Of a DNA stretch of 17,233 nucleotides, positions 7,049-15,366 are shown in pieces (position 1 is the stretch's first letter; each line of letters opens with the position of its first letter). Made by a program: the position numbers and the translations under genes. This stretch comes from VMDJ01 sp965659945 (GTDB lineage: Bacteria > Pseudomonadota > Gammaproteobacteria > Chromatiales > Chromatiaceae), in the NCBI GenBank assembly GCA_965659945.1, contig CBFHYJ010000034.1, positions 1 through 17,233 on the forward strand. Reading direction: 5' to 3'. The notes below the pieces were generated by a model. That model ran no database searches, was not told where the DNA came from, and was given only the letters and a program-made list of their open reading frames with translations.

Positions 7049-7731
7049 GTGGCATCGATTACAAAGCCATCACCCTCGATGGACTCTGGCGAAACAACCA
7101 AGCTTTGGTGGCGTTACTGGGCCTGTGTCCACTTTTAGCGGTCACCAACACCCTCATCAATGGCCTTGGTTTAGGTATCGCGACAACAATAGTCCTACTG
7201 CTATCGAATGTCAGCGTATCAATCATTCGCAACTGGGTGCGTACCGAAATTCGTTTGCCTGTGTTTGTGTTAATCATCGCCTCGTTTGTTACCGCCGTTG
7301 AACTGACCATGAACGCCTACTTTCATGGCCTTTACACCGTTCTTGGCATCTTTATTCCATTGATTGTGACCAACTGCGCGATTATTGGTCGCGCAGAAGC
7401 CTTTGCTTCACGTAACCCAGTGATGGCTTCAGCAGTTGATGCCCTCGCTATGGGCATAGGCTTTACCGCGGCGCTTGTTGTGCTAGGTGCGCTGCGCGAA
7501 TTCATTGGTCAAGGCACACTCTTCGATGGTGCGCACCTGATGTTTGGTGAATCAGCACTCAACTGGACGATACACTTTGGTGATAACTATGAAGGCATTT
7601 TATTAGCCATCTTGCCGCCAGGTGCATTCTTAGGCCTTGGCTTTTTAATCGCGATCAAAAACGTGATTGATCAACGCTTACCTAATAAGCCTGCGGTCAA
7701 AGTAACTGAAGCTGCTCCTGCCGAGTCATGA
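7045..7731 (+). CDS. rsxE: Rsx/Rnf subunit E
   Basis: RsxE is the integral membrane partner of RsxA; the two are homologous and insert in opposite orientations. The 228-residue protein shows the shared signatures ALLGLCPLLAVTN and PLIVTNCAIIGRAEAFA. Cys28 and Cys111 match RsxA Cys26 and Cys114, the four ligands expected for the [2Fe-2S] cluster held between the two subunits. A GGAG at 7033-7036 is placed eight bases before the ATG. The gene overlaps rsxG (ATGA) and nth (ATGA). Length is normal for the family. Confidence 0.96.
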   Translation: MSGIDYKAITLDGLWRNNQALVALLGLCPLLAVTNTLINGLGLGIATTIVLLLSNVSVSIIRNWVRTEIRLPVFVLIIASFVTAVELTMNAYFHGLYTVLGIFIPLIVTNCAIIGRAEAFASRNPVMASAVDALAMGIGFTAALVVLGALREFIGQGTLFDGAHLMFGESALNWTIHFGDNYEGILLAILPPGAFLGLGFLIAIKNVIDQRLPNKPAVKVTEAAPAES

Positions 7732-8363
7732 ACAAAGAAAAGCGCCAAGAAATCTTTGAGCGCTTGCGTGCGGATAATCCGCACCCCACCACCGAACTGA
7801 ACTACAGCAATCCATTTGAATTACTGATTGCTGTCATCTTGTCAGCCCAAGCCACTGATGTGGGCGTTAACAAAGCGACAGACAAACTCTTTCCTGTTGC
7901 TAACACGCCCGAAACCATTCATGCACTTGGGGTTGCCGGCTTAAGTAAATACATCAAAACCATTGGCCTATATAACAGTAAAGCGAAAAACGTTATCGCA
8001 ACCTGTAAGATCCTCATGGATCAGCATAACTCTGAGATTCCTGAAACACGCGAAGCCATCGAGGCACTACCCGGTGTTGGACGAAAAACCGCCAACGTGG
8101 TTTTAAATACGGCATTTGGTCATCCCACGATGGCGGTCGATACGCACATCTTTCGGGTATCCAATCGAACAAAAATTGCACCAGGGAAAAACGTGCTTGA
8201 AGTTGAAAAGCGGCTTGTTCGACTCATCCCAAAGGAATTCCTTGTTGATGCACACCACTGGCTGATTCTATTGGGTCGATATACCTGCGTTGCTCGCAAA
8301 CCCCGTTGTGGCGCCTGCCTGATTGAAGACTTATGTGAATTCAAACAAAAGACGAGCGACTAA
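7728..8363 (+). CDS. nth: Endonuclease III (DNA glycosylase/AP lyase)
   Basis: Endonuclease III removes oxidised pyrimidines from DNA and cleaves the abasic site in base excision repair. The 211-residue protein has the helix-hairpin-helix LPGVGRKTANVVL with catalytic Lys120, the catalytic Asp138 (MAVDTH), and the [4Fe-4S] ligands Cys187, Cys194, Cys197 and Cys203 (C-x6-C-x2-C-x5-C). These numbers coincide with those of E. coli Nth. The ATG overlaps the rsxE stop as ATGA and has only a weak GAG nearby, so translation probably depends on coupling to rsxE. Linkage of nth to rsxABCDGE is known from other gammaproteobacteria. It ends one base before the DUF1841 start. Confidence 0.98.
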   Translation: MNKEKRQEIFERLRADNPHPTTELNYSNPFELLIAVILSAQATDVGVNKATDKLFPVANTPETIHALGVAGLSKYIKTIGLYNSKAKNVIATCKILMDQHNSEIPETREAIEALPGVGRKTANVVLNTAFGHPTMAVDTHIFRVSNRTKIAPGKNVLEVEKRLVRLIPKEFLVDAHHWLILLGRYTCVARKPRCGACLIEDLCEFKQKTSD

Positions 8364-8364
8364 T

Positions 8365-8793
8365 ATGTTTGGGCAAAATCGTGATCAACTACGCCGCTTT
8401 TATCTCGACTGTTGGCAGAAGCAACAGCAAGGTGAATCACTGGCTGGCATTGAATTAATCGTTGCTCAGGTGATTCAGCAACACCCTGAATATCATGCCA
8501 TCTTAAAAGAAGATAACTTGGATAAAGATTTTCATATCGCCGATGGCGAAACTAATCCTTTCCTACACATGGGCATGCATATCACGCTAGCGGAGCAGTT
8601 AGGCAGCGATCGACCAAACGGCATACGCGCACTACATCAAAGCATCACCCAAAAGGCAGGGGATGCACATGAGGCGGAGCATCAAATGATGGAGTGTTTA
8701 GGCTTGGTATTGTGGGAAGCGCAGCGCGCCAACCAAACGCCAGATGAGCATGCGTATTTAGAATGCCTGCGAAAACTCGCAGGCACGCTTTAA
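8365..8793 (+). CDS. DUF1841 family protein, function unknown
   Basis: This is a 142-residue soluble protein recognised as DUF1841 from its segments NPFLHMGMHITLAEQ and HQMMECLGLVLWEAQR. No function is established that I know of. The frame is open from 8323, but family members start MFGQ and the ATG at 8365 follows the nth stop by one base (TAATATG), so this start is preferred. The protein looks all-helical, with no signal peptide or membrane segment. Three HxxxH motifs stand out: His40/His44 (HPEYH), His68/His72 (HMGMH, with Glu77) and His102/His106 (HEAEH, with Glu110). Their spacing suits one face of a helix and suggests a metal site, which is an inference. It is the last gene of the rsx-nth transcription unit and is butt-joined, tail to tail, with deaD. 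Confidence 0.85.
   Translation: MFGQNRDQLRRFYLDCWQKQQQGESLAGIELIVAQVIQQHPEYHAILKEDNLDKDFHIADGETNPFLHMGMHITLAEQLGSDRPNGIRALHQSITQKAGDAHEAEHQMMECLGLVLWEAQRANQTPDEHAYLECLRKLAGTL
8765..8784. terminator. Hairpin in the 3' end of the DUF1841 gene, candidate bidirectional terminator
   Basis: GCCTGCGA (8765-8772) and TCGCAGGC (8777-8784) form a perfect 8-bp GC-rich stem with a 4-nt AAAC loop. It lies inside the last codons of the DUF1841 gene because there is no space between that stop codon and the stop of the convergent deaD gene. On the + strand it is followed after a few bases by CTTTAATTAT; on the - strand by ATTCT. Both are weak U tracts. It is the only obvious termination signal for either operon here. 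Confidence 0.55.
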
Positions 8794-10689
8794 TTATCCA
8801 CCTGAGTTGCTACGGCGTGGTTTTTTTCCACCCTTAGGCTTGCCTGCTCTCGGATTAGCGCCTTTGCTTGGGCCGCGTCGCTTACCTGGCTTACCGCCTT
8901 TACCATCACGCTTGCCACGATGAGAAAAGTCTTTACGTGGGATACCTGATGGTGGACGAGATGAACCACCCTGATCAACTTCAGTATCAACCAAGTTCTC
9001 ATCGGTAAGTGGTGACAACATCAACTGACGACGACATACCCAAACCTTCTGCATGTGCTTCAAGGTTTCTTTTGGCATCCCAGCAGGCAAGTCAATCACC
9101 GTAAAGTTATCAAAAATTTCGATATGGCCGATGTACTTACTTTCAACATCCGCTTCGTTAGCGATAGCACCAACGATATTCTTTGGCTTAACACCGTGGT
9201 TATAACCAACCTCGATACGGAAACGCTCCATATCCACTTCAGGCTCATCTTTTAATGGCAAAGCATCAAGTTCAACTGGCACCTTAGTACCTTCAGTTGA
9301 ACGATCACGCGGTGGACGATCATTTTTAAACCCAGATTCTTTTTGCTTTGGCTGTTTATGAGCAGACTCATCCAGCAAGAAAGGATTATCGCCTTGAAGC
9401 TTTGCCGCTAGAGCCGCGGCAATTTGTAATGGGTCGAGATCATGCTCAATACCAAGCTGACTGATCATCTCGTAGTAGAAGCCCAAGTCTTCCTCATTAC
9501 CCATCGATTCAACGATGCTCTGCTTAAAACGCTCAACTCGCTTTTGGTTAATATCTTTTACCGACGGCAATTGCATCGGCTCAATCTGCTTCTTGGTTGC
9601 ACGCTCAATCGCTTGCAACATGCGGCGCTCACGAGGCGCAACGAACAATATCGCATCACCTTCACGACCTGCACGACCTGTACGACCGATACGGTGCACA
9701 TAGGATTCAGTATCGTGTGGGATATCGTAGTTAAACACGTGGCTTACACGTGGCACATCAAGACCACGTGCTACTACGTCAGTCGCTATTAGCAGGTCCA
9801 AACGACCATCTTTTAAACGATCAACAACTTTCTCACGTAGCGCTTGTGGCATATCACCATTCAGCGCTTCTGCTGAGAAACCACGAGCTTGTAGCTTTTC
9901 AGCCAACTCCACAGTCGCTGTCTTTGTACGCACAAAAACAATACCCGCATCAACAGGCTCAATTTCAAGCACACGTGTTAACGCATCGAGTTTATGCAGA
10001 CCTGAAACCATCCAAAAACGCTGACGGATTGATTCTGCAGTTGTGGTTTGCGATGCAATCTTGACAATCTTTGGGTCAACCAAATGGGTTTCAGCAACCT
10101 TACGAATCTCTTTTGGCATCGTTGCTGAAAACAAGGCAATTTGACGCTTTTCAGGAACACGCTCAAGGATCCAGTTCACATCATCAATAAAGCCCATACG
10201 CAGCATTTCATCTGCCTCGTCGAGTACTAATGATTTGAGCTGATCCAACTTCAAGGTACCGCGATCCATGTGATCCATCACACGACCCGGTGTGCCAACT
10301 ACAACCTGCACACCTTTTTTCAAAGAACGCAGCTGTAAGCTATAGCTCTGACCACCATAGATAGGCAGTACGTGGAAATCAGGAATGTGATGCGCATATT
10401 TTTGTAACGCCTCAGAAACCTGAATCGCCAGCTCACGTGTAGGTGCCAAAACCAACAGTTGTGGCGCGCGATTCTTCATATCGACATTTGCTAGCAAAGG
10501 CAAAGCGAATGCAGCCGTTTTACCGGTACCGGTTTGCGCCTGACCGAGAAGGTCATGCCCGTTAAGAAGAAGAGGAATACATTGCGCCTGAATTGGAGAC
10601 GGACGTTCGTAGCCCACCTCGGTAATTGCGCGAAGAATATTTTCAGGTAAAGAAAAATCTGAAAACGTCAATTCTTGAGAATCTGTCAT
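8794..10689 (-). CDS. deaD: ATP-dependent DEAD-box RNA helicase DeaD/CsdA
   Basis: DeaD (CsdA) unwinds RNA during 50S ribosome assembly, mRNA decay and cold adaptation. The 631-residue protein carries a Q motif near residues 9-34, motif I AQTGTGKT (51-58), Ia PTRELA (83-88), TPGR (133-136), II DEAD (157-160), III SAT (188-190), V ATDVVARGLD (302-311) and VI HRIGRTGR (332-339). A DbpA/CsdA-type RNA-binding domain occupies about residues 486-558 (FRIEVGYNHGVKPKNIVGAI), followed by a disordered Gly/Lys/Arg-rich tail (575-631). That C-terminal layout separates DeaD from RhlE, SrmB and RhlB. The start is the ATG at 10689-10687, giving MTDSQELTFSDF; no canonical Shine-Dalgarno is seen. The gene is convergent with DUF1841 and divergent from ygiQ. 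Confidence 0.96.
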   Translation of the reverse strand: MTDSQELTFSDFSLPENILRAITEVGYERPSPIQAQCIPLLLNGHDLLGQAQTGTGKTAAFALPLLANVDMKNRAPQLLVLAPTRELAIQVSEALQKYAHHIPDFHVLPIYGGQSYSLQLRSLKKGVQVVVGTPGRVMDHMDRGTLKLDQLKSLVLDEADEMLRMGFIDDVNWILERVPEKRQIALFSATMPKEIRKVAETHLVDPKIVKIASQTTTAESIRQRFWMVSGLHKLDALTRVLEIEPVDAGIVFVRTKTATVELAEKLQARGFSAEALNGDMPQALREKVVDRLKDGRLDLLIATDVVARGLDVPRVSHVFNYDIPHDTESYVHRIGRTGRAGREGDAILFVAPRERRMLQAIERATKKQIEPMQLPSVKDINQKRVERFKQSIVESMGNEEDLGFYYEMISQLGIEHDLDPLQIAAALAAKLQGDNPFLLDESAHKQPKQKESGFKNDRPPRDRSTEGTKVPVELDALPLKDEPEVDMERFRIEVGYNHGVKPKNIVGAIANEADVESKYIGHIEIFDNFTVIDLPAGMPKETLKHMQKVWVCRRQLMLSPLTDENLVDTEVDQGGSSRPPSGIPRKDFSHRGKRDGKGGKPGKRRGPSKGANPRAGKPKGGKKPRRSNSGG

Positions 10690-10768
10690 AACCCAGCCCA
10701 GTAAATGTTAGAAAAATACTGTGGCCCAATGACACTCACCAATATTGGGGTCTACAGCAAGGGGCGCG

Positions 10769-10774
10769 ATTATA
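10769..10774 (-). promoter_or_regulatory. -10 element of a deaD promoter
   Basis: Read on the minus strand this is a perfect TATAAT, 79 nt before the deaD ATG, predicting a leader of about 70-75 nt. The -35 region is poor at 17-18 nt spacing (CAAGTA/ACAAGT), but an AT-rich tract lies upstream. The predicted leader can pair CCCAAT with ATTGGG (10725-10730 with 10744-10749). On the other side of this 222-bp divergent gap no convincing ygiQ promoter was found; TAAGAT at 10874-10879 is the best -10-like hexamer. Confidence 0.55.
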
Positions 10775-10911
10775 CGCATCCAAATAAAAATTACTTGTCT
10801 AAATTGCTGAAAATACGAAAAAAGTTTTGTCCAACCCGCAATTGGCTCAAGGCTATTTGATGACGCTCAATGTTAAGATTGCATCCATCCAACGTTTAAC
10901 GAGCTTGCGCT

Positions 10912-13086
10912 GTGCAACCTATCGCTAAAGAACTGTTTAGCTATCGTCGCTTCTGGCCATATAAGTTTGGCCCCGCTCCCTTTTTGCCCATGTCGCGCGA
11001 AGAGATGGACCAGCTTGGCTGGGATAGTTGCGATGTCATCCTAGTAACGGGCGATGCTTATGTCGATCACCCTAGCTTTGGCATGGCGGTGATCGGTCGC
11101 GTACTTGAAGCACAAGGTTTCCGTGTTGGCATCATCTCACAGCCCGATTGGAATTCAGCGAGCGATTTCGCACGACTCGGTAAACCCAATCTGTATTTTG
11201 GCGTTACCGCCGGCAATATGGATTCGATGGTGAATCGTTATACCTCAGAGCGACGCATTCGTTCTGATGATGCTTACACACCAAATAACGAAGGTGGTAA
11301 ACGTCCGGACCGCGCGACCATTGTTTACTCACAACGCTGTCGCGAAGCCTTTAATGATGCACCTATTGTAATTGGTGGTATTGAAGCTAGCTTGCGCCGA
11401 ATTGCGCATTTTGATTACTGGCAAGAAAAGATTCGTCGTTCAGTATTATTGGATTCAAAAGCTGACATGTTGCTCTTTGGTAACGCAGAGCGTGCGATTG
11501 TTGAGTTAACACATCGTATTGCGAGCGGCGAATCGATCAAAGAGATTCGCGATCTGCGCGGTAGTGCGTTTGCAATCAATCAACGTCCTGAAGACTGGGT
11601 TGAGATCGATTCCTCTGAGATTGATCAGCCAGGTGCAATTGATCCACCAATCAATCCTTATCAAGACACCACCAAGCCAACAGAAGGCAAAAAAAGTTGC
11701 GCAAACAAACAAGCCGATGAAGACGCAAAAATCATTCGCTTCGAACGACGTCCTCGTGGTCTCGATCGTGATAAGACAGTAGTTCGTCTGCCTTCTTACG
11801 ATCAAGTTAAAGCGGATCCTGTGTTATATGCACATGCTTCACGCATTCTTCACTTGGAATCTAACCCGGGCAATGCGCGCGCATTAATCCAAGAACATGC
11901 TGGGCGTGAAGTCTGGATTAACCCACCCCCTATTCCGTTGCACACACCAGAGCTCGACAAAGTCTTCGAGTTACCTTACCAACGTGTGCCACACCCACAT
12001 TACGGCAAAGCAAAGATTCCTGCATATGAAATGATTCGCTTTTCAGTGAACATCATGCGTGGCTGTTTTGGTGGCTGCTCATTCTGTTCGATCACCGAGC
12101 ATGAAGGTCGCATCATTCAGAATCGTTCGGAAGGCTCTATCCTCAAAGAGATCGAATCGATCCGCGATATGACACCGGGCTTTACCGGCAACATCTCTGA
12201 CCTTGGCGGTCCCACGGCAAACATGTGGCGCCTGCATTGCAAGGACCCCAAAATTGAATCCAGTTGCCGTCGCTTATCCTGCGTTTACCCTGGCATCTGC
12301 TCAAACCTGAATACCAATCAAATGCCATTGGTACAGCTTTATCGTAAGGCCCGTGCCATACCCGGCGTTAAGCGCGTCTTTATTGCATCAGGCTTGCGTT
12401 ACGACATTGCGGTTGAAACACCTGAGTATGTAAAAGAGCTCGTTACTCATCACGTTGGCGGTTACCTCAAGATTGCACCTGAGCATACTGAAATGGGCCC
12501 ACTCTCAAAGATGATGAAACCAGGCATGGGAACCTACGATCGCTTTAAGGCAATGTTCGATAAGTACTCCAAAGAAGCGGGCAAAGAACAATACTTAATT
12601 CCCTACTTTATTGCGGCACACCCAGGCACAACTGATGAAGACATGCTGAGCCTTGCACTATGGCTAAAGAGTAATGGTTTCCGCGCTGACCAGGTTCAAG
12701 CCTTCTTACCATCACCGATGGCACTTGCTACAGCCATGTGGCATTCAGGTCGCAACCCACTGAAGAAAATTACCCGCGATAGTGAAGCGGTGTTTTCGCC
12801 CAAAGGTCGTCGTCAACGCCGATTACATAAAGCCTTCCTGCGATATCACGATGCAGATAACTGGCCGATCCTGCGTGAAGCACTACAAGCCATGGGACGT
12901 GCCGACCTGATTGGTAACGGAAAGAAACATCTCGTGCCGCGCTGGCAACCTGCGGGTACTGGTGGAAAACCTGAAGGTCAACGCAAATCTGTCAAAGGTA
13001 AAAACTTCCGCACAACTCATACACGCGCGGAAAAAAATGATCGCAATGCACGTCCGAGCAATCGACGTCCGACAAAACGTCGCTAA
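10912..13086 (+). CDS. ygiQ: YgiQ family radical SAM protein
   Basis: YgiQ is a large radical S-adenosylmethionine protein conserved in proteobacteria whose substrate is, to my knowledge, not established. The 724-residue product starts at GTG 10912, and the sequence aligns with E. coli YgiQ from the first residues (FGPAPFLPMSREEMDQLGWD). An N-terminal region of about 300 residues contains B12-binding-like Rossmann features (VTGDAYVDHPSFG). The radical-SAM core follows with Cys385, Cys389 and Cys392 (CFGGCSFC). Four further cysteines, Cys443, Cys452, Cys457 and Cys463, lie in a segment also present in the E. coli protein. The linker at about 230-285 and the last 50 residues are basic and variable. 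It is divergent from deaD and meets ptsP tail to tail with no gap. Confidence 0.92.
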   Translation: MQPIAKELFSYRRFWPYKFGPAPFLPMSREEMDQLGWDSCDVILVTGDAYVDHPSFGMAVIGRVLEAQGFRVGIISQPDWNSASDFARLGKPNLYFGVTAGNMDSMVNRYTSERRIRSDDAYTPNNEGGKRPDRATIVYSQRCREAFNDAPIVIGGIEASLRRIAHFDYWQEKIRRSVLLDSKADMLLFGNAERAIVELTHRIASGESIKEIRDLRGSAFAINQRPEDWVEIDSSEIDQPGAIDPPINPYQDTTKPTEGKKSCANKQADEDAKIIRFERRPRGLDRDKTVVRLPSYDQVKADPVLYAHASRILHLESNPGNARALIQEHAGREVWINPPPIPLHTPELDKVFELPYQRVPHPHYGKAKIPAYEMIRFSVNIMRGCFGGCSFCSITEHEGRIIQNRSEGSILKEIESIRDMTPGFTGNISDLGGPTANMWRLHCKDPKIESSCRRLSCVYPGICSNLNTNQMPLVQLYRKARAIPGVKRVFIASGLRYDIAVETPEYVKELVTHHVGGYLKIAPEHTEMGPLSKMMKPGMGTYDRFKAMFDKYSKEAGKEQYLIPYFIAAHPGTTDEDMLSLALWLKSNGFRADQVQAFLPSPMALATAMWHSGRNPLKKITRDSEAVFSPKGRRQRRLHKAFLRYHDADNWPILREALQAMGRADLIGNGKKHLVPRWQPAGTGGKPEGQRKSVKGKNFRTTHTRAEKNDRNARPSNRRPTKRR

Positions 13087-15357
13087 TTATTTACCTGGTC
13101 TGAACAGACCGCCAAGACCCATATCGTCAAGTACGCCTTCCATGAAGCGCTTCACTTGATCCGCCTCTTCCATACGCATCACCATATTCAAGTACTGACG
13201 CGCCCGTGACTGACTACAACTACGGATCACCCACTTCACTTTAAGCAAGCTGCCCGGACTCATACTCAACGAATCAACACCTAAGCCAACCATAAGCACA
13301 GCAGCCAATGGATTACCGGCAAGCTCACCACAAACACTGACTGGCTTACCGTAACGCTTTGCCCCATCCACGATCATTTTCAGCGCACTGATCACAGCCG
13401 GATGTAGGTCACTGTATAAATCAGCCACCCGAGGATTGTTACGATCCACCGCCAACAAGTACTGTGTTAAGTCATTGGTACCCACGGATAAGAAATCAAC
13501 GCGACGCGCTAATGCATCGATCTGATAAACGGCCGAAGGCACCTCAATCATGACGCCAATCTTTGGCATCACAACATCAAAGCCTTCTTCGAGTAACTCA
13601 TCATGCGCTTGCTGAATAAGCTGCATGAGCTCATCGACTTCAGAGGCACTGGTGATCATCGGCAACATGATCTGCAAATTGCCGAACCCAATATTCGCGC
13701 GAAGCATTGCACGAATTTGGGTTAAGAAAATCTCAGGGTGCTGCAAAGAAATGCGCACACCACGCCAACCCAAGAAGGGGTTTTGCTCTTCTACCGGGAA
13801 GTAAGGAAGAGGTTTGTCGCCACCTATATCCAAAGTACGCAAAATTACTGGGCGAGGCGCCATAGACGACAACACCATTTGATAATTGTTTATCTGAGTA
13901 TCTTCACCGGGGAAACGGTCGCGCACCATGAAGGGCAACTCAGTTCGATAAAGGCCAATACCTTCAGCCTCTTCTTGCTGAGCGCTATTCATCTCATTGA
14001 TTAAGCCGGTATTGAGATACAAGGGCATCGCTAAACCATCCGTCGTTTCTGATGGCAGGCCACGCATTGCCTCGACTTCTTCGCCAAGAGCACGCTCTTG
14101 ATCAAGTAGACGTTGGTACTCTTCACTTACCGATGGCGTAGGGTCGACATACACACGACCGCGATAACCATCCATCACAATCGCACGACCTTGCATACGA
14201 CTGATCGGCATATCGGTGACACCCATAACCGCAGGTACACCCATGGCGCGCGCCATAATGGCTGCGTGAGACGAGCCCGAACCTGTTGCAGCGATAACAC
14301 CTGCCAAGCGGCCGACTGGCACATCGGCCAAATCCATCGCACTCACCTCATCACCCACCAAGATAGTATTCTCGGGGTAATCAATTTCAACCGGCTGATC
14401 GTTTTGTAGATGAGTTAGAATACGACGACCTAGATCACGCACGTCATAGGCACGTTCACGCAAGTAAGGATCATCCATGCTTTCAAAGACTTGAGCATGT
14501 GCCTGAATGGTGTCGCGCAATGCTGCAGCCGCCCATAAACCTTTCTCAATCCTTTCAATGGTGTGCGTAACCAAAGTGTCACTACCCAACATCAAAAGCA
14601 GCGCATCAAATAAAGCCAAATCTTCTTCAGGTAATTTGTGACTGATATTGTCTTGAAGACGTCGTAAATCATTCTCGACACCCAATACCGCTTTACGGAA
14701 GATTTCACATTCTGCAGATATGTCGTCACATTCACGATCAGGCACGGCATCTAGATCAGCTAAACGATAGGTGACAACCGCCTTACCGATGGCAACACCC
14801 GTGTTACTTGGCTGACCTTGCAAGAAGCTACTAATCGAACTCTCACCACGAGTCAGCGCACTTAGCTCACCACTGGCTTTCGCATGAGTGATCGCACCGG
14901 CCAACTGCGCTGCCAAGGTAAATAGGAAGGTCACTTCCTCATCTTGGAATTGACGTACGCTTTCCTGACGCACAACCAAGACACCCAACACGCGTCGGTT
15001 CTGAATGATCGGCACACCTAAGAAGCCGTGATACTGGGTCTCACCAGTTTCCGAAATATGCATATAACGCGGGTGATTCATCGCATCATCAAGGTTGATC
15101 GGTTCTGCACGTTCTGCCACCAAACCGACCAAGCCGCGACCATACGGAAGACGTACTTTACCGACCGCTTCCTTACGGAAACCATCGGTTGCCATGAGTA
15201 CATTGACCTTAGTGTCTTCTTCGCTCAGATAGATGGAACAAACATCACTACCGATGGCGACCTTTACCTGCTTAACGATAAGCAACAGCGCCCGTTGCAA
15301 ATCCGTTGAACGGTTTACAGCACTAACGATTCGGTGAAGCGTATCGAGCATAGACAT
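13087..15357 (-). CDS. ptsP: PTS-Ntr Enzyme I (phosphoenolpyruvate-protein phosphotransferase with GAF domain)
   Basis: PtsP (EI-Ntr) takes phosphate from phosphoenolpyruvate and passes it to NPr and then EIIA-Ntr in the regulatory nitrogen PTS. The 756-residue protein has an N-terminal GAF domain (about 15-160), which in the E. coli protein senses glutamine and 2-oxoglutarate, then the NPr-binding helical region (about 185-310). The swivelling phosphohistidine domain follows, with active-site His364 in GSGSSHAAIMARAMG. The PEP-binding TIM barrel spans about 440-720 and includes RTLDIGGDKPLPYF, IEVPSAV, FLSVGTNDLTQYLLAVDR and catalytic Cys676 (SVCGEL). The ATG at 15357 has GAG eight bases upstream; a second ATG two codons later aligns better with some homologues. 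It lies 9 nt after rppH and is surely cotranscribed with it. NPr and EIIA-Ntr genes are not in the window. Confidence 0.96.
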   Translation of the reverse strand: MSMLDTLHRIVSAVNRSTDLQRALLLIVKQVKVAIGSDVCSIYLSEEDTKVNVLMATDGFRKEAVGKVRLPYGRGLVGLVAERAEPINLDDAMNHPRYMHISETGETQYHGFLGVPIIQNRRVLGVLVVRQESVRQFQDEEVTFLFTLAAQLAGAITHAKASGELSALTRGESSISSFLQGQPSNTGVAIGKAVVTYRLADLDAVPDRECDDISAECEIFRKAVLGVENDLRRLQDNISHKLPEEDLALFDALLLMLGSDTLVTHTIERIEKGLWAAAALRDTIQAHAQVFESMDDPYLRERAYDVRDLGRRILTHLQNDQPVEIDYPENTILVGDEVSAMDLADVPVGRLAGVIAATGSGSSHAAIMARAMGVPAVMGVTDMPISRMQGRAIVMDGYRGRVYVDPTPSVSEEYQRLLDQERALGEEVEAMRGLPSETTDGLAMPLYLNTGLINEMNSAQQEEAEGIGLYRTELPFMVRDRFPGEDTQINNYQMVLSSMAPRPVILRTLDIGGDKPLPYFPVEEQNPFLGWRGVRISLQHPEIFLTQIRAMLRANIGFGNLQIMLPMITSASEVDELMQLIQQAHDELLEEGFDVVMPKIGVMIEVPSAVYQIDALARRVDFLSVGTNDLTQYLLAVDRNNPRVADLYSDLHPAVISALKMIVDGAKRYGKPVSVCGELAGNPLAAVLMVGLGVDSLSMSPGSLLKVKWVIRSCSQSRARQYLNMVMRMEEADQVKRFMEGVLDDMGLGGLFRPGK
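13097..13110. other. Short inverted repeat at the ygiQ/ptsP convergent junction
   Basis: GGTCT-GAAC-AGACC is a 5-bp stem with a tetraloop inside the last codons of ptsP, 11-24 nt past the ygiQ stop. It lacks a U tract on either strand. It might weakly terminate ygiQ transcripts, but support is slight and it may be chance. Confidence 0.25.
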
Positions 15358-15366
15358 ATGAATTAC

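Noticed and set aside
8323..8364. 14-codon upstream extension of the DUF1841 gene
   Set aside because: It overlaps the 3' end of nth and lacks similarity; DUF1841 proteins begin MFGQ.
9442..10064. Open frames of 104 and 116 codons on the + strand
   Set aside because: They are antisense to conserved DeaD helicase motifs and have the composition expected of a shadow of a real gene.
14113..14409. 98-codon + strand frame rich in His, Thr and Arg
   Set aside because: It is the mirror of the PtsP phosphohistidine domain; no ribosome-binding site or recognisable protein.
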